Source: Acidobacteriota bacterium (GTDB taxonomy: Bacteria > Acidobacteriota > Blastocatellia > Pyrinomonadales > Pyrinomonadaceae). From it: a stretch of 64,000 nt of DNA. Below are positions 40,401 to 48,020 of this stretch, in pieces (position 1 is the stretch's first letter; every line of letters begins with the position of its first letter). The stretch is from the NCBI GenBank assembly GCA_003697135.1, contig RFGC01000018.1, positions 124,001 to 188,000 of the forward strand, written 5' to 3'. Made by a program: the position numbers and the translations under genes. The notes beneath the pieces were generated by a model. The model saw only the letters and a program-made list of their open reading frames with translations. It had not been told where the DNA came from and ran no database searches.

Positions 40401-41284
40401 TAGCAAATGCTAACGGGCAAGTCATAAATTTTGAGATTAGAGTTCCAATTTTAGGTTTCAACGTTCCGGAAGCTTTGCTCCTACAGTCGAAAGGTTACTC
40501 TGATTATCACGGTGGACAATTCAGCCTTACGAAGAGATTCTCGAGCGGTTTACAGTTTAATGTAGCTTACACTTTCTCGAAGTCAATTGACATAATGTCA
40601 ACCGATCCGGGAAGCACCGCAGGAAGCGGAAAGCCTGATGTTCCGAACACTGGTTTTATCGTGCAGGGCGATTCTAGGAATCTAGAAAGTAATCGTGGCG
40701 TATCCGATTTTGATAGAACCCACCGCTTCAGCACGAACTTCGTTTGGGAAATTCCTTCAGGAGGTTCAAAGAACCCAATTTTGACGGGTTGGACGATCTC
40801 AGGATTTTTCCAAGCTCAATCAGGGGCACCCTTCACGGTCTTTTCATCTGAGCCTGAAGTTGCGACTGCTTCGCAATATACAAACTTAGCTAGAGGTTCC
40901 GGAGGACTTTTCCGTCTCGGATTCGGAAGACCGAATTTCGTTTGCTCATCAGCAAAAGATGCCATCAGGGGTTACAGCAAAAGCAATATCAACAATGTTA
41001 TAAATACTTCCTGCTTTGCCTCTCCACTAGGTGGTTTTGGCAATTTGGGAAGAAACACCTTCCGTGGACCCGCTCAAAGTCGCTTGGATTTAGGCATTGC
41101 GAAGACAACAACCTTTAGCGAAAGATTCAAGCTCGAAATAGGCTTTGATATTTTCAACGTTCTCAATACGGTGAATTTTGCAATTCCGAATAATGACCTG
41201 CAAGATTCAACCGATTTCGGAAGAATAACGAACACGGTTGGTGGACCTAGAGTCGGACAGTTCAGAGCTAGATTTATCTTCTAG
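37442..41284 (+). CDS. TonB-dependent receptor with N-terminal carboxypeptidase-regulatory-like domain (Oar-like)
   Basis: A 1280-residue outer-membrane protein. A signal peptide (about 1-24, ending FGQ) is followed by a CarboxypepD_reg-like domain (about 25-110; GSLVGTVKDANEALVPGVTV, GRWTISVLPVGVYSITYEK). Then comes the plug domain (about 115-245; VNGTRTTSTSLYFNGIDATN) and a large beta-barrel. The chain ends in an aromatic residue, FRARFIF, as needed for BAM recognition. Such large receptors take up polymers or siderophores energised by TonB; the ligand is unknown. The start has an AAGGAGGAAGT site. A bidirectional terminator follows, so it is a single-gene unit. The protein is a hallmark of Acidobacteriota genomes, though also found in others. 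Confidence 0.92.
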   Translation: MKTLKGAKLLSFMVLLFVQSLFGQATGSLVGTVKDANEALVPGVTVTVTNKATNQSRTIITDEEGRWTISVLPVGVYSITYEKQGFKKTVVDNIEVEASVPRIVEVKLEVGQIETVVVTMGEQPLVQAESSTLARQISGEEVTKVPTSTRSFTGLLASEAGVTAELSPVAVNSNGNISPSVNGTRTTSTSLYFNGIDATNITNNEGSLNDNIAPAPETLQEVKLQTALYDASSGRSGGGNFQLVTKQGGNKLSGTVYYYLQNKAFNSNEFFLKESGNEKPKADRVETGFTLGGPIVKDRFFFFGGYQFTKADTGLVPTARTRTVLPLALSVLGDDRSKAAIAAAFNQFNGCSGSNCLTAADISDVAWRILNLRNPVTGNFIIPSLRPGTFQPLGIVDQTGTGNFLFGTFPNVTTRTLQRNNPLVEVIFVEPSRFKQNQFTARLDGQLSRNNSLSGTLFWANFPGFDSFPDPSSLVSPFTLRRDDRNRTFSLGNIHVFSPNITNELRFGYFYLNNTRRLDDDFLGITNDLVGVSNPATAFDNSDATRRLGHYIGRNNIANFSFGGPNDSFNKRKQITYTLRDDVSWIYGKHSVKFGGEYKLHRYKTNLPEEQATEFEKFDSFTQFLTGNATEADTQYGITEKDFRFQDFSFYVTDTWKATKKLTLNFGVRYELFMWPAEKNGLIGNFDIEPFLPCFTPRGGSLALCDNSLINGFVVPKNVKQTGIQAVDSAIAATKVADNKHTLKGLDLNNFAPRLGFAYAFNEKLVFRGGYGIFYDRPSAAFINTIFSNYPFLREVEVTTPSGNVPIATAFSHIPTTLGFNTWLPFRVIRTAGANGTYQIRDNTPIFVDSRRTPQGTGCDPSTGANCIRGNLAETFEFRAIDKNLKTPYVHQWSVGFQYEFLKDFMFEARYVGTAGRSLLITTALNQGYDLNDPNTPDHIFERLNQAYLAAGAPNGPLNPGNTARERGLGKAFGFLNPVTGRVDLNLANANGQVINFEIRVPILGFNVPEALLLQSKGYSDYHGGQFSLTKRFSSGLQFNVAYTFSKSIDIMSTDPGSTAGSGKPDVPNTGFIVQGDSRNLESNRGVSDFDRTHRFSTNFVWEIPSGGSKNPILTGWTISGFFQAQSGAPFTVFSSEPEVATASQYTNLARGSGGLFRLGFGRPNFVCSSAKDAIRGYSKSNINNVINTSCFASPLGGFGNLGRNTFRGPAQSRLDLGIAKTTTFSERFKLEIGFDIFNVLNTVNFAIPNNDLQDSTDFGRITNTVGGPRVGQFRARFIF

Positions 41285-41308
41285 TTTCTTGCGAGAACGA
41301 AATCCCAA

Positions 41309-41340
41309 ACAAAAAGGAAGGCGATTGCCTTCCTTTTTGT
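41309..41340. terminator. bidirectional terminator after the TonB receptor gene
   Basis: A perfect 14-bp stem (41309-41322 with 41327-41340) with a GATT tetraloop. T-runs lie on both strands, so it can also end the convergent GAF-domain gene (stop at 41364). Confidence 0.88.
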
Positions 41341-41363
41341 TTTTGTCTTTGTAGCTGGACAAT

Positions 41364-42974
41364 TTATACTGAAGGACCTGGATAATTTTCTCCTAGTTTC
41401 GATACGTCACCCTCAGCCAATGAGTGAACGAGTTCGTAGTGGAAGTAATCAAATTTTGCGGCGACTATGGGTTTGACGCGTTTATCATACATTTCGCGTG
41501 AGCGATCAATAACCTCTCGGAGTCTGTCATAAAGATCGCCTGCTTCGCGTCCTTCCTTGACTTTTTGCTCATTATAAAGCTTGATTTCCGAGACCAAAAG
41601 CCTTGCAAATCTTCTGGCTTCGTTGTGATAACGCCTTTCTTCTTCTGAGGAAACCTCTATGGGTAAGTCAATGGGTCGATCGGCTAGAGTAGAAGCACGA
41701 GTTTTTGTTGTCGTAGTTGCTGCAGATGGTTGAGATGGAATAGTTTCTTCGTAAGGTTGATAGGTTTCAACGCGCGGAGTTTCTACAGCAGTAGGAGTTT
41801 CTGCGATAGTAGGCTCTTCAGCATAGGTGACAGTGGGTTCTTCAACTTCTTCCTTTGCAGAAACAGTAACCTCTTCAACAGTAGGTGCTTCTTCGACCGC
41901 TGGCACTTCCTCAGCAGCAGGAATTTGCTCGGCAACTGTTGGCGCCTCTTTGGCAGCGGGTGCTTCTTCTACAGCAGGAGCTTGCCCAAATTCTTGGGAC
42001 GGTGCTGGTTGAGTTTCTTGGACTACTTCTGGAGCAGGTTTAGCTTCAACTTCTTCATATGTGGGTTTTACACTTGGTTCGGCATAGTAAGATTTATAAG
42101 TCTCTTCGTAGGTTGGAGTAGGAGAAGCTTGAGGTTGTGCAGTTTCTCTTGCAGCTTCTTCGGCTGTTCTTTTTGCGGCCGCCTTCAGGAAGGCCAGTAT
42201 CTCAACTGTCATGCCTGTGATTCTGACCAAGGACTCAAGAGCTTCTACATAGATTTTTTCGCGTGCGCCTTTCTCTGCGTAAAGCACTGCAACGCCGCGT
42301 CCACGCACAACAAGCGGAATTGCGACCATTCTGATTGAGCCGTAGCCGATTTTTTCTAAAAAGCTTATGTCTCCAGAATAATCACGATTAGAAACATCTA
42401 TAGTCGTGAGTGAATTCACTGCATCGCTCAAGATGGTGTGTGAGGTAACTGGCAGGTTTATGTTTTTGATAGCTTCTTCTTTTTGTTCTTTTTCCTCACC
42501 AAAGGCACGCCAACCGATGAATCTTTCATTTCTAACTATAAACAGAGCGCCACGCGCGGCGAATTTTTCGGCATGAGAAAGCAAAGACGTGAGAATATCG
42601 GCTTGAGTGGTTTTCGTGCTAATTTCTTTAATGGCCGCGACCAATTCAGCAAATCCCGGTTCTGCAGCGCGAGCACGTTTTTCCAACTCTTCAGCTTCTG
42701 CCATTGCCATTGCTGCTATTTGAGCGCCTTCATCTTTTGCAAGGCGTAGGTGTTCAACTACGGAACTTCTAAAGCCAGGATCAAGTTCTTTTTGTTCTGG
42801 TATGCGTGCCTTAGCTTCTTTGAAGAGCTCTTCAAGTTTTCGTTTTTGATTCTCGATTTCAGTAAATACTTTTTCTTCGAGTTGAGTTAATTCTCTTCTT
42901 ACCTCTTCCAGTGTATCTTTGAGGTAATTTTCAAACTCTAAGTTCAAGCTTCTCTCCAGTTCTTCGCTTTTCAC
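41364..42974 (-). CDS. GAF-domain protein with a low-complexity linker
   Basis: A 536-residue cytosolic protein. Residues about 1-110 form a charged coiled coil. A GAF-like domain follows at about residues 110-265 (TQADILTSLLSHAEKFAARGALFIVRNERFIGW, then IRMVAIPLVVRGRGVAVLYAEK). A long A/E/P/T/V-rich low-complexity stretch spans about residues 280-425, and a conserved-looking helical C-terminal domain of about 100 residues ends the chain (YHNEARRFARLLVSEIKLY). It could sense a ligand or act as a scaffold. No output domain is present. The start is a GTG with a GGAGG site 9 nt upstream, under a strong minus-strand promoter. I do not know its function. Confidence 0.75.
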   Translation of the reverse strand: MKSEELERSLNLEFENYLKDTLEEVRRELTQLEEKVFTEIENQKRKLEELFKEAKARIPEQKELDPGFRSSVVEHLRLAKDEGAQIAAMAMAEAEELEKRARAAEPGFAELVAAIKEISTKTTQADILTSLLSHAEKFAARGALFIVRNERFIGWRAFGEEKEQKEEAIKNINLPVTSHTILSDAVNSLTTIDVSNRDYSGDISFLEKIGYGSIRMVAIPLVVRGRGVAVLYAEKGAREKIYVEALESLVRITGMTVEILAFLKAAAKRTAEEAARETAQPQASPTPTYEETYKSYYAEPSVKPTYEEVEAKPAPEVVQETQPAPSQEFGQAPAVEEAPAAKEAPTVAEQIPAAEEVPAVEEAPTVEEVTVSAKEEVEEPTVTYAEEPTIAETPTAVETPRVETYQPYEETIPSQPSAATTTTKTRASTLADRPIDLPIEVSSEEERRYHNEARRFARLLVSEIKLYNEQKVKEGREAGDLYDRLREVIDRSREMYDKRVKPIVAAKFDYFHYELVHSLAEGDVSKLGENYPGPSV

Positions 42975-43057
42975 TTTTTATTTCCTCCATGTTGAATTTT
43001 TAGGTTTTGATAAATATGAGTAGAGACAAATTTTTGAAAATCTTTATCACCTTTGGC

Positions 43058-43087
43058 ATTATGAACAAAAATCATGGCCAATGTCAA
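43058..43087 (-). promoter_or_regulatory. promoter of the GAF-domain gene
   Basis: On the minus strand, TTGACA (43087-43082), 18 bp, CATAAT (43063-43058). A leader of about 75 nt precedes the GGAGG site. Confidence 0.6.
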
Positions 43088-43119
43088 GATTCTTTGCGCT
43101 TCTTTTTAGAGTAGATTGA

Positions 43120-43320
43120 TTATTTTTCTCCGATGGTTTTTGATGCATGAAGTTGTCGCTCGCTCATTCTTTTTTTGATCTCAAACCTGATACTTATAAA
43201 AAAGGCAAGCGAACCAAAAACTGCTGATACAAAAGCATTTTCTACCTCACCGCGCCACAGCAGAAAATAAACAGAAGCAAGAATAAAAAATATCGAGAGC
43301 AACTTAAAAAACAATATCAT
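43120..43320 (-). CDS. small membrane protein at the end of the two-component operon
   Basis: A 66-residue protein with two hydrophobic segments (about residues 3-20 and 29-44) and a basic C terminus (EIKKRMSERQLHASK). Its ATG overlaps the stop of the response regulator gene by 4 bases, so it is translationally coupled. It has no recognised family. It may be a membrane partner or regulator of the histidine kinase, or a target of it. Confidence 0.7.
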   Translation of the reverse strand: MILFFKLLSIFFILASVYFLLWRGEVENAFVSAVFGSLAFFISIRFEIKKRMSERQLHASKTIGEK

Positions 43321-44669
43321 GAGTGTTGATCTTCCTCTTTTTTTAAGTCTTCCTTTCTGATTCCAAATTTTTCCAGCCTGTATTGGAGTGTTCTGAAAGT
43401 CAATCCGAGCAATTTAGCGGCTTTTGTTATGTTGTAGTTTGCTCGTTCCATTGCTTGAAGAATCAGGCTTTTTTCTACTTCCTCAAAATTGATCCCGCCG
43501 GGAGGCAGTTTGAAGATGGCATCAGCACTTGAAGGAGTTTCAGGAACTTGCATTTCAGGCGGTAAGTCTTCAGCTTTGATTACACCGCCTTCAGCCAGTA
43601 GAACAGCCCTTTCTATTGCAGATTCGAGCTGACGGACGTTTCCCGGATACGAGTATTCTAACAAAATTTTTTTTGCCTCGGGTGAGATAGCTTTTATTTT
43701 GTTTGGGCTATTTTTGGTGTGTTTTTTGATGAAATAATCAATTAGCAAAGGTATATCCGAACGGCGTTCACGAAGCGGTGGAATTTCTATAGAAAGAACA
43801 TTCAAGCGATAGTATAAGTCTTCCCTGAATCTGCCTTCTTGCATCATCTTCAGTAAATCTCGGTTGGTTGCGGCTATGACTCTAACATCAACAGGAATCT
43901 CCTTGGTGCCGCCAACGCGTCTGATGGTTTTTTCTTGAAGAGCGCGCAGCAGTTTAGCTTGTAGCGAGACATCGAGTTCTCCGATTTCATCCAGAAAAAG
44001 CGTGCCGCCATCAGCTACCTCGAAAAGCCCTTTTTTCTCGCTTACAGCTCCCGTGAAACTCCCTTTTTCGTGTCCGAATAATTCGGACTCTAACAAGTTT
44101 TCATTTATCGCGGCGCAATTAACAGCCTGAAAAATTTTGTCAGCGCGAGGGCTGTTTTGATGAATCGCTCTTGCTATCAATTCTTTTCCAGTGCCAGACT
44201 CGCCGCGAATTAAAACAGTCGAATTCGATCTTGCAACCTTCAAGATGAGTTTTTTAACTTTGTCCATTTCGGGAGAGGCTGAAATTATCTCGGTGTCCAG
44301 TTGCGACAATTTCTCCAAAGCGCGGCTTATGGTTTCCAGCAGTTTCTCACGGTCGTAAGGCTTTTGAAGATAAGCGAATGCGCCAAGTTCTTTAGCCTCG
44401 AAAGCTGAGTCAATCGTTCCGTGAGCAGTTAGCAAGATGACTATGATTGATTTGTCTAGAGCTACAAGTTCTTTGAGTAGGTCAAGCCCACTCATGCCGG
44501 TCATTTTCAGGTCTGTTAGAACGAGATCAAATCGGCGTTCACGCACGAATTTCAATGCCGCTTCGCCCGAGCTGGCTGTGGTGACGTCGTAGCCTTCGCT
44601 CGACAAAATCATCTGCAATATCTCTCTCTGGTTTCTTTCGTCATCAACTACTAGAATTGATCTTCTCAT
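43317..44669 (-). CDS. sigma-54-dependent response regulator, NtrC family
   Basis: A 450-residue regulator with three domains. The receiver domain (1-120) has the acidic pair D9-D10, phospho-acceptor D53 (LTDLKM) and K103. The AAA+ domain has Walker A GESGTGK (156-162) and the sigma54-contact loop GSFTGA (203-208; most members have GAFTGA). The C-terminal Fis-type HTH has ITKAAKLLGLTFRTLQYRL. It follows the histidine kinase with a 1-nt gap. Target promoters should be of sigma54 type (TGGCAC-N5-TTGCW); I found none in the intergenic regions here. The signal is unknown. Confidence 0.94.
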   Translation of the reverse strand: MRRSILVVDDERNQREILQMILSSEGYDVTTASSGEAALKFVRERRFDLVLTDLKMTGMSGLDLLKELVALDKSIIVILLTAHGTIDSAFEAKELGAFAYLQKPYDREKLLETISRALEKLSQLDTEIISASPEMDKVKKLILKVARSNSTVLIRGESGTGKELIARAIHQNSPRADKIFQAVNCAAINENLLESELFGHEKGSFTGAVSEKKGLFEVADGGTLFLDEIGELDVSLQAKLLRALQEKTIRRVGGTKEIPVDVRVIAATNRDLLKMMQEGRFREDLYYRLNVLSIEIPPLRERRSDIPLLIDYFIKKHTKNSPNKIKAISPEAKKILLEYSYPGNVRQLESAIERAVLLAEGGVIKAEDLPPEMQVPETPSSADAIFKLPPGGINFEEVEKSLILQAMERANYNITKAAKLLGLTFRTLQYRLEKFGIRKEDLKKEEDQHS

Positions 44670-44670
44670 A

Positions 44671-46167
44671 TCAAGCCTTCGGTAATCTCAAAGTAAATTT
44701 TGTGCCTTTGCCTAATTCGGATTCAACAGTGATTTTGCCCTTGTGTTCATTGACAAATCTCTCAACTATCGCCAGCCCCAAGCCTGTTCCTGTTTCTTTT
44801 GTTGAAAAATAAGGTTCAAAGATTTTAGGTAAATTTTCTGGCGGAATACCAATCCCAGTGTCGGCAACTTCTATTTTAACGAATCCTTCTGAATCTGGAG
44901 CAACGCTAATCGTCAATGTTCCGCCTTTTTCAGTCATTGCCTGTATCGCGTTGATGAAAAGATTATTGAAAACCGAGCGCAAGGCTTGTTCATCTCCCAT
45001 GATTTCAGGTGTTTCGTTGGCGCATGAAAAATTTATTTCAACAGAAAGGTCTTCTGCTTCGGCTTCTGCGACTCTTATGGAATCTTCGATAATCTTTCTA
45101 ATCTCCAAAGGTTTGAGATTGAGCTTTGGTGGACGAGAATAATGCAAAAAATCGGTGATTTGTTGATTGATTCGAGCAACTTCTGCTTTTAGTTGGGTTG
45201 TCAATTTCTCAAAGTCTGCCTTTCTGGTTTTGTCTTCAGGGGCGAATTTGGCGCGTAGGTGATCAAGCGTTAGATTGATGTAGTTCAAAGGGTTGCGGAT
45301 TTCATGGGCGATTGCGGAAGCCAGCCTTCCAACTACTGCGTTTTTTTCTGCTTCTTTCAATTGTTGCTCCAATTTTTTGTTCTTTTCGAGTTGTGCAATC
45401 ATTTCGTTGAATTGAACAGCTAGTTTTCCCATTTCGTCTGTGCGGTTTCCCACAGGCACTCTGACACTCAAATCGCCTTGTGCGATTTTTCTTGCCGCTT
45501 CTGAAAGATTTGCAATCGGTTTTGTGAAACGCCAAACAAGAATGACGGTCACGGTTGTTGAGATCAGCAGAACGGCAAGAGTGTAAGTTAAACTCAAAGC
45601 GGCTCTCTGAGCTATTAGATTTCGCTCGTTTTTCAAAATAACCATTACATACCAACGCCCGCGATTGGTTTCTATTGGAATCGCATGAGCCTCAGCTTCA
45701 GCGTTCTCGTTTTCAATCACTGCATTTGGAAATTTGCTTTTGTCTTCGCCCAAACGCTCAACGTCAACAAGCGGTGGCAAGTCTTTTAGCTCGGAAAGTT
45801 TCTTGTAAACTGTCTTTCCGTTTTCGTCGGTTGTCGGTAGGTAATCAGGATTTAAGCTATCATAAACTGTCCAATCATTGCTGATGACTATGACATCTTG
45901 AATTCTATTCCTTATCTTTTCGCCAAAAAAGAATTGATTTTCTTGCTCTAGAATTTCGCTCATTCTGTATGGCGATTGCATTCCGTTGACGCCAAGCACT
46001 ATTCCCGCAACTAGAGCTTGTTCTTGCTTTTTGCGTAAGTCTGCATTCTGCTTTTCATTCTGCAGGTTCAAGTAATACTGAACGCCAAGTGTTACTATCA
46101 AAAGAAAGGCTAAAACAATTAAAAGCTTGGTGCGAAAAAGTGATAGTTTCAAAACAAAAATCTTCAT
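44671..46167 (-). CDS. membrane sensor histidine kinase
   Basis: A 498-residue kinase for the NtrC-type regulator. It has two membrane segments (about residues 12-33 and 191-213) enclosing a periplasmic sensor of about 155 residues with an NDWTVYDSLNPDYLP pattern like a PAS/Cache fold. HAMP follows (about 214-265), then the H-box SAIAHEIRNPLNY with H288, and the HATPase motifs NLFINAIQAM, DTGIGIPPE and GTGLGLAIV. The H-box form is typical of NtrB/ZraS-like partners of sigma54 regulators. First gene of a three-gene operon; the divergent neighbour is a transpeptidase. Confidence 0.93.
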   Translation of the reverse strand: MKIFVLKLSLFRTKLLIVLAFLLIVTLGVQYYLNLQNEKQNADLRKKQEQALVAGIVLGVNGMQSPYRMSEILEQENQFFFGEKIRNRIQDVIVISNDWTVYDSLNPDYLPTTDENGKTVYKKLSELKDLPPLVDVERLGEDKSKFPNAVIENENAEAEAHAIPIETNRGRWYVMVILKNERNLIAQRAALSLTYTLAVLLISTTVTVILVWRFTKPIANLSEAARKIAQGDLSVRVPVGNRTDEMGKLAVQFNEMIAQLEKNKKLEQQLKEAEKNAVVGRLASAIAHEIRNPLNYINLTLDHLRAKFAPEDKTRKADFEKLTTQLKAEVARINQQITDFLHYSRPPKLNLKPLEIRKIIEDSIRVAEAEAEDLSVEINFSCANETPEIMGDEQALRSVFNNLFINAIQAMTEKGGTLTISVAPDSEGFVKIEVADTGIGIPPENLPKIFEPYFSTKETGTGLGLAIVERFVNEHKGKITVESELGKGTKFTLRLPKA

Positions 46168-46227
46168 TTTTGCTCTTCTTAATCCGATATTTTTATCAAA
46201 AAGTTGTAAATTTCTTTAACAAAAGCC

Positions 46228-46257
46228 TTGCAAAATCTTTGTTTTGAATGCTATATT
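46228..46257 (+). promoter_or_regulatory. promoter of the transpeptidase gene
   Basis: TTGCAA (46228-46233), 18 bp, TATATT (46252-46257) with a preceding TGC (extended -10). It lies in the divergent region between the sensor kinase and the transpeptidase genes. Confidence 0.5.
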
Positions 46258-46355
46258 TTTCATGGCTTTTGAGTAAACTTCTTTTCATCTTTTCTAATCG
46301 AAACAACTGACCGAATCGCTCTCCTAAGGGATGAGTGAGAAGCTAGGGAAAAACG

Positions 46356-47984
46356 ATGGTGATTAAAGGTAAAGAGTTGCATGTTAAGTTAGTAGCGGCG
46401 TTTCAAGTTTTATTGTTCTTGTTACTTGCTTTGATTCCAGCCAATGTTGAAGCCCAAAGAAGGGGTTCTAGACAAAAAGTTCAAGCCGTTAAGAGTCAGA
46501 AAAATAGCAGGGGAAGCGAGAAGAAAGGCAAGATTGGTAGCGAAAGGGCTGTTTCCAAACAGGAGCGAAGAAAGGCTTTGTTAGAAGCGAGGAGGCAGCG
46601 ACTTGAGGAAATTCGTCGGCGTCAAGAAGCGATTCGTCGGGAACGTGAAAGAAGATTAGCTTTCGAGCGTGGACTACGGCAAGAAACTGCGGAGAATATC
46701 TTAAACGATAATCTCGAAGGTGAGAATTTAGAGATTCGGCGTGCCGCAATCAATGCTTTAGGTAGTCACGCAGGAACGGTTGTGGTAATGGAAACCGACA
46801 CCGGCAAAATTTTAACCATTGTCAATCAAAATTGGGCAATACGAAGAGGTTTTAAGCCTTGTTCTACCATAAAACTCGTTACTGCAATTGCAGGCATAAA
46901 CGAAGGAATAATCAACGAAAATGGCGAGATTATTTCGCGTCCATTCAGCTTGAGACTGGCTGATGCGTTAGCGTATTCAAACAATGTTTACTTTCAGCGT
47001 GTTGGTAACGAGATCGGAAGCGAGAAGTTTATAGCATACGCCAAAATGCTTGGTCTTGGAGAAACGACAGGTATAAACGCTGAGGGTGAATCTCCAGGTA
47101 AGCTTCCTTACGGAAATGAAAGTTTGAAGATTTATTCTCACGGTGACGATATAGAAGTAACTCCGCTCCAGCTTGCCGTAATGGTTTCGGCTATAACCAA
47201 TGGTGGCAAAATAGTCGTTCCGCAGATTGCGAAAAATGATGTTCAGAAAGCCGGATTTACGGCGGTGCGCCGTGAAATGAATTTGCCGAGAAAAACATTG
47301 CAGGGACTTTTGCCGGGAATGCTCGGAGCGGTTGCCTATGGAACGGCTAAAACTTCTGATGGTGTGTTTTACAGTGTTGCTGGTAAAACCGGCTCATGCA
47401 TTGGTCAAGGCTCATGGCTTGGGCTGTTTGCTTCTGTAGCTCCGGCAATCAATCCGAAATACACAGTTGTTGTCGTAACACGCGGACAAGCAGAAAGGGG
47501 AAGGAATGCCGCTATAATTGCCGGAAAAATCTACCAAGCTTTGTTTAGTAAATCCAAAGATGCTCAAACACTTTTGGCAGAAAGCAAAAGGCAAATATCA
47601 ATACCGAAGCCGCAAGTTGATGCTAAACTTTCGATGTTGCTAGATGGAGAAAACGAAGAGGCAAACGAGATTTTGACTGAAGGTGTTAAAAGATCAAGAA
47701 AAATCTCCATCACGAAACAAAGAAGTATAGATGATCTCTTGGACGAAGAAGGTTTAGGAGGCGATTCTCCAAATCTTAAAACCACCGTAGATTCTAAGAA
47801 TCCGACCGATTCAAAAACGCAGAAGAAAAATGTTGTGAAGCCAATAATTATCGAAGTTAAGAAACCGAACTTATCAAAGGAAGGTGAAACTGAAAAAACT
47901 GAGAATGAGAAAAAGGACGAATCCAAAAAAGATTCCTTCACTAGACCGAGAATAGTAAAGAGTAGTAGCAGAGTTATGGAGTAA
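46356..47984 (+). CDS. penicillin-binding transpeptidase-domain protein
   Basis: A 542-residue protein. After an N-terminal membrane/signal segment (about 9-30) comes a 90-residue R/E/Q-rich coiled-coil linker. The transpeptidase domain has the serine nucleophile in STIK (S170-K173), the SNN motif (208-210) and KTGS (344-347). No glycosyltransferase domain is present, so it is a class-B-like PBP or a class-D-beta-lactamase-like enzyme. The C-terminal tail of about 120 residues is K/E/S-rich and probably disordered. AGGG lies 7 nt before the ATG. No cell-division or elongation gene is near, so its exact role is unclear. Confidence 0.85.
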   Translation: MVIKGKELHVKLVAAFQVLLFLLLALIPANVEAQRRGSRQKVQAVKSQKNSRGSEKKGKIGSERAVSKQERRKALLEARRQRLEEIRRRQEAIRRERERRLAFERGLRQETAENILNDNLEGENLEIRRAAINALGSHAGTVVVMETDTGKILTIVNQNWAIRRGFKPCSTIKLVTAIAGINEGIINENGEIISRPFSLRLADALAYSNNVYFQRVGNEIGSEKFIAYAKMLGLGETTGINAEGESPGKLPYGNESLKIYSHGDDIEVTPLQLAVMVSAITNGGKIVVPQIAKNDVQKAGFTAVRREMNLPRKTLQGLLPGMLGAVAYGTAKTSDGVFYSVAGKTGSCIGQGSWLGLFASVAPAINPKYTVVVVTRGQAERGRNAAIIAGKIYQALFSKSKDAQTLLAESKRQISIPKPQVDAKLSMLLDGENEEANEILTEGVKRSRKISITKQRSIDDLLDEEGLGGDSPNLKTTVDSKNPTDSKTQKKNVVKPIIIEVKKPNLSKEGETEKTENEKKDESKKDSFTRPRIVKSSSRVME

Positions 47985-47988
47985 ATAC

Positions 47989-48008
47989 AAGCCTTACTGG
48001 CTTTTTCT
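47989..48008 (+). terminator. probable terminator of the transpeptidase gene
   Basis: A short 5-bp stem AAGCC/GGCTT (47989-47993 with 47999-48003) with a 5-nt loop, then TTTTTCTTT. It is only 5 bp, so weak, but well placed directly after the stop. Confidence 0.45.
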
Positions 48009-48020
48009 TTCTGATTTTCT

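Noticed and set aside
41730-42338. A long plus-strand open frame (about 200 codons) opposite the GAF-domain gene
   Set aside because: It is antisense to the low-complexity region of a well-supported gene; it is rich in Ser/Phe/Arg as expected of a shadow frame, and has no start signal.
46331-46366. An 11-codon upstream ORF overlapping the transpeptidase start
   Set aside because: The only Shine-Dalgarno-like sequence before it abuts its ATG (no spacing), whereas AGGG at 46345 is well placed for the real start; it is very short and has no regulatory peptide features.
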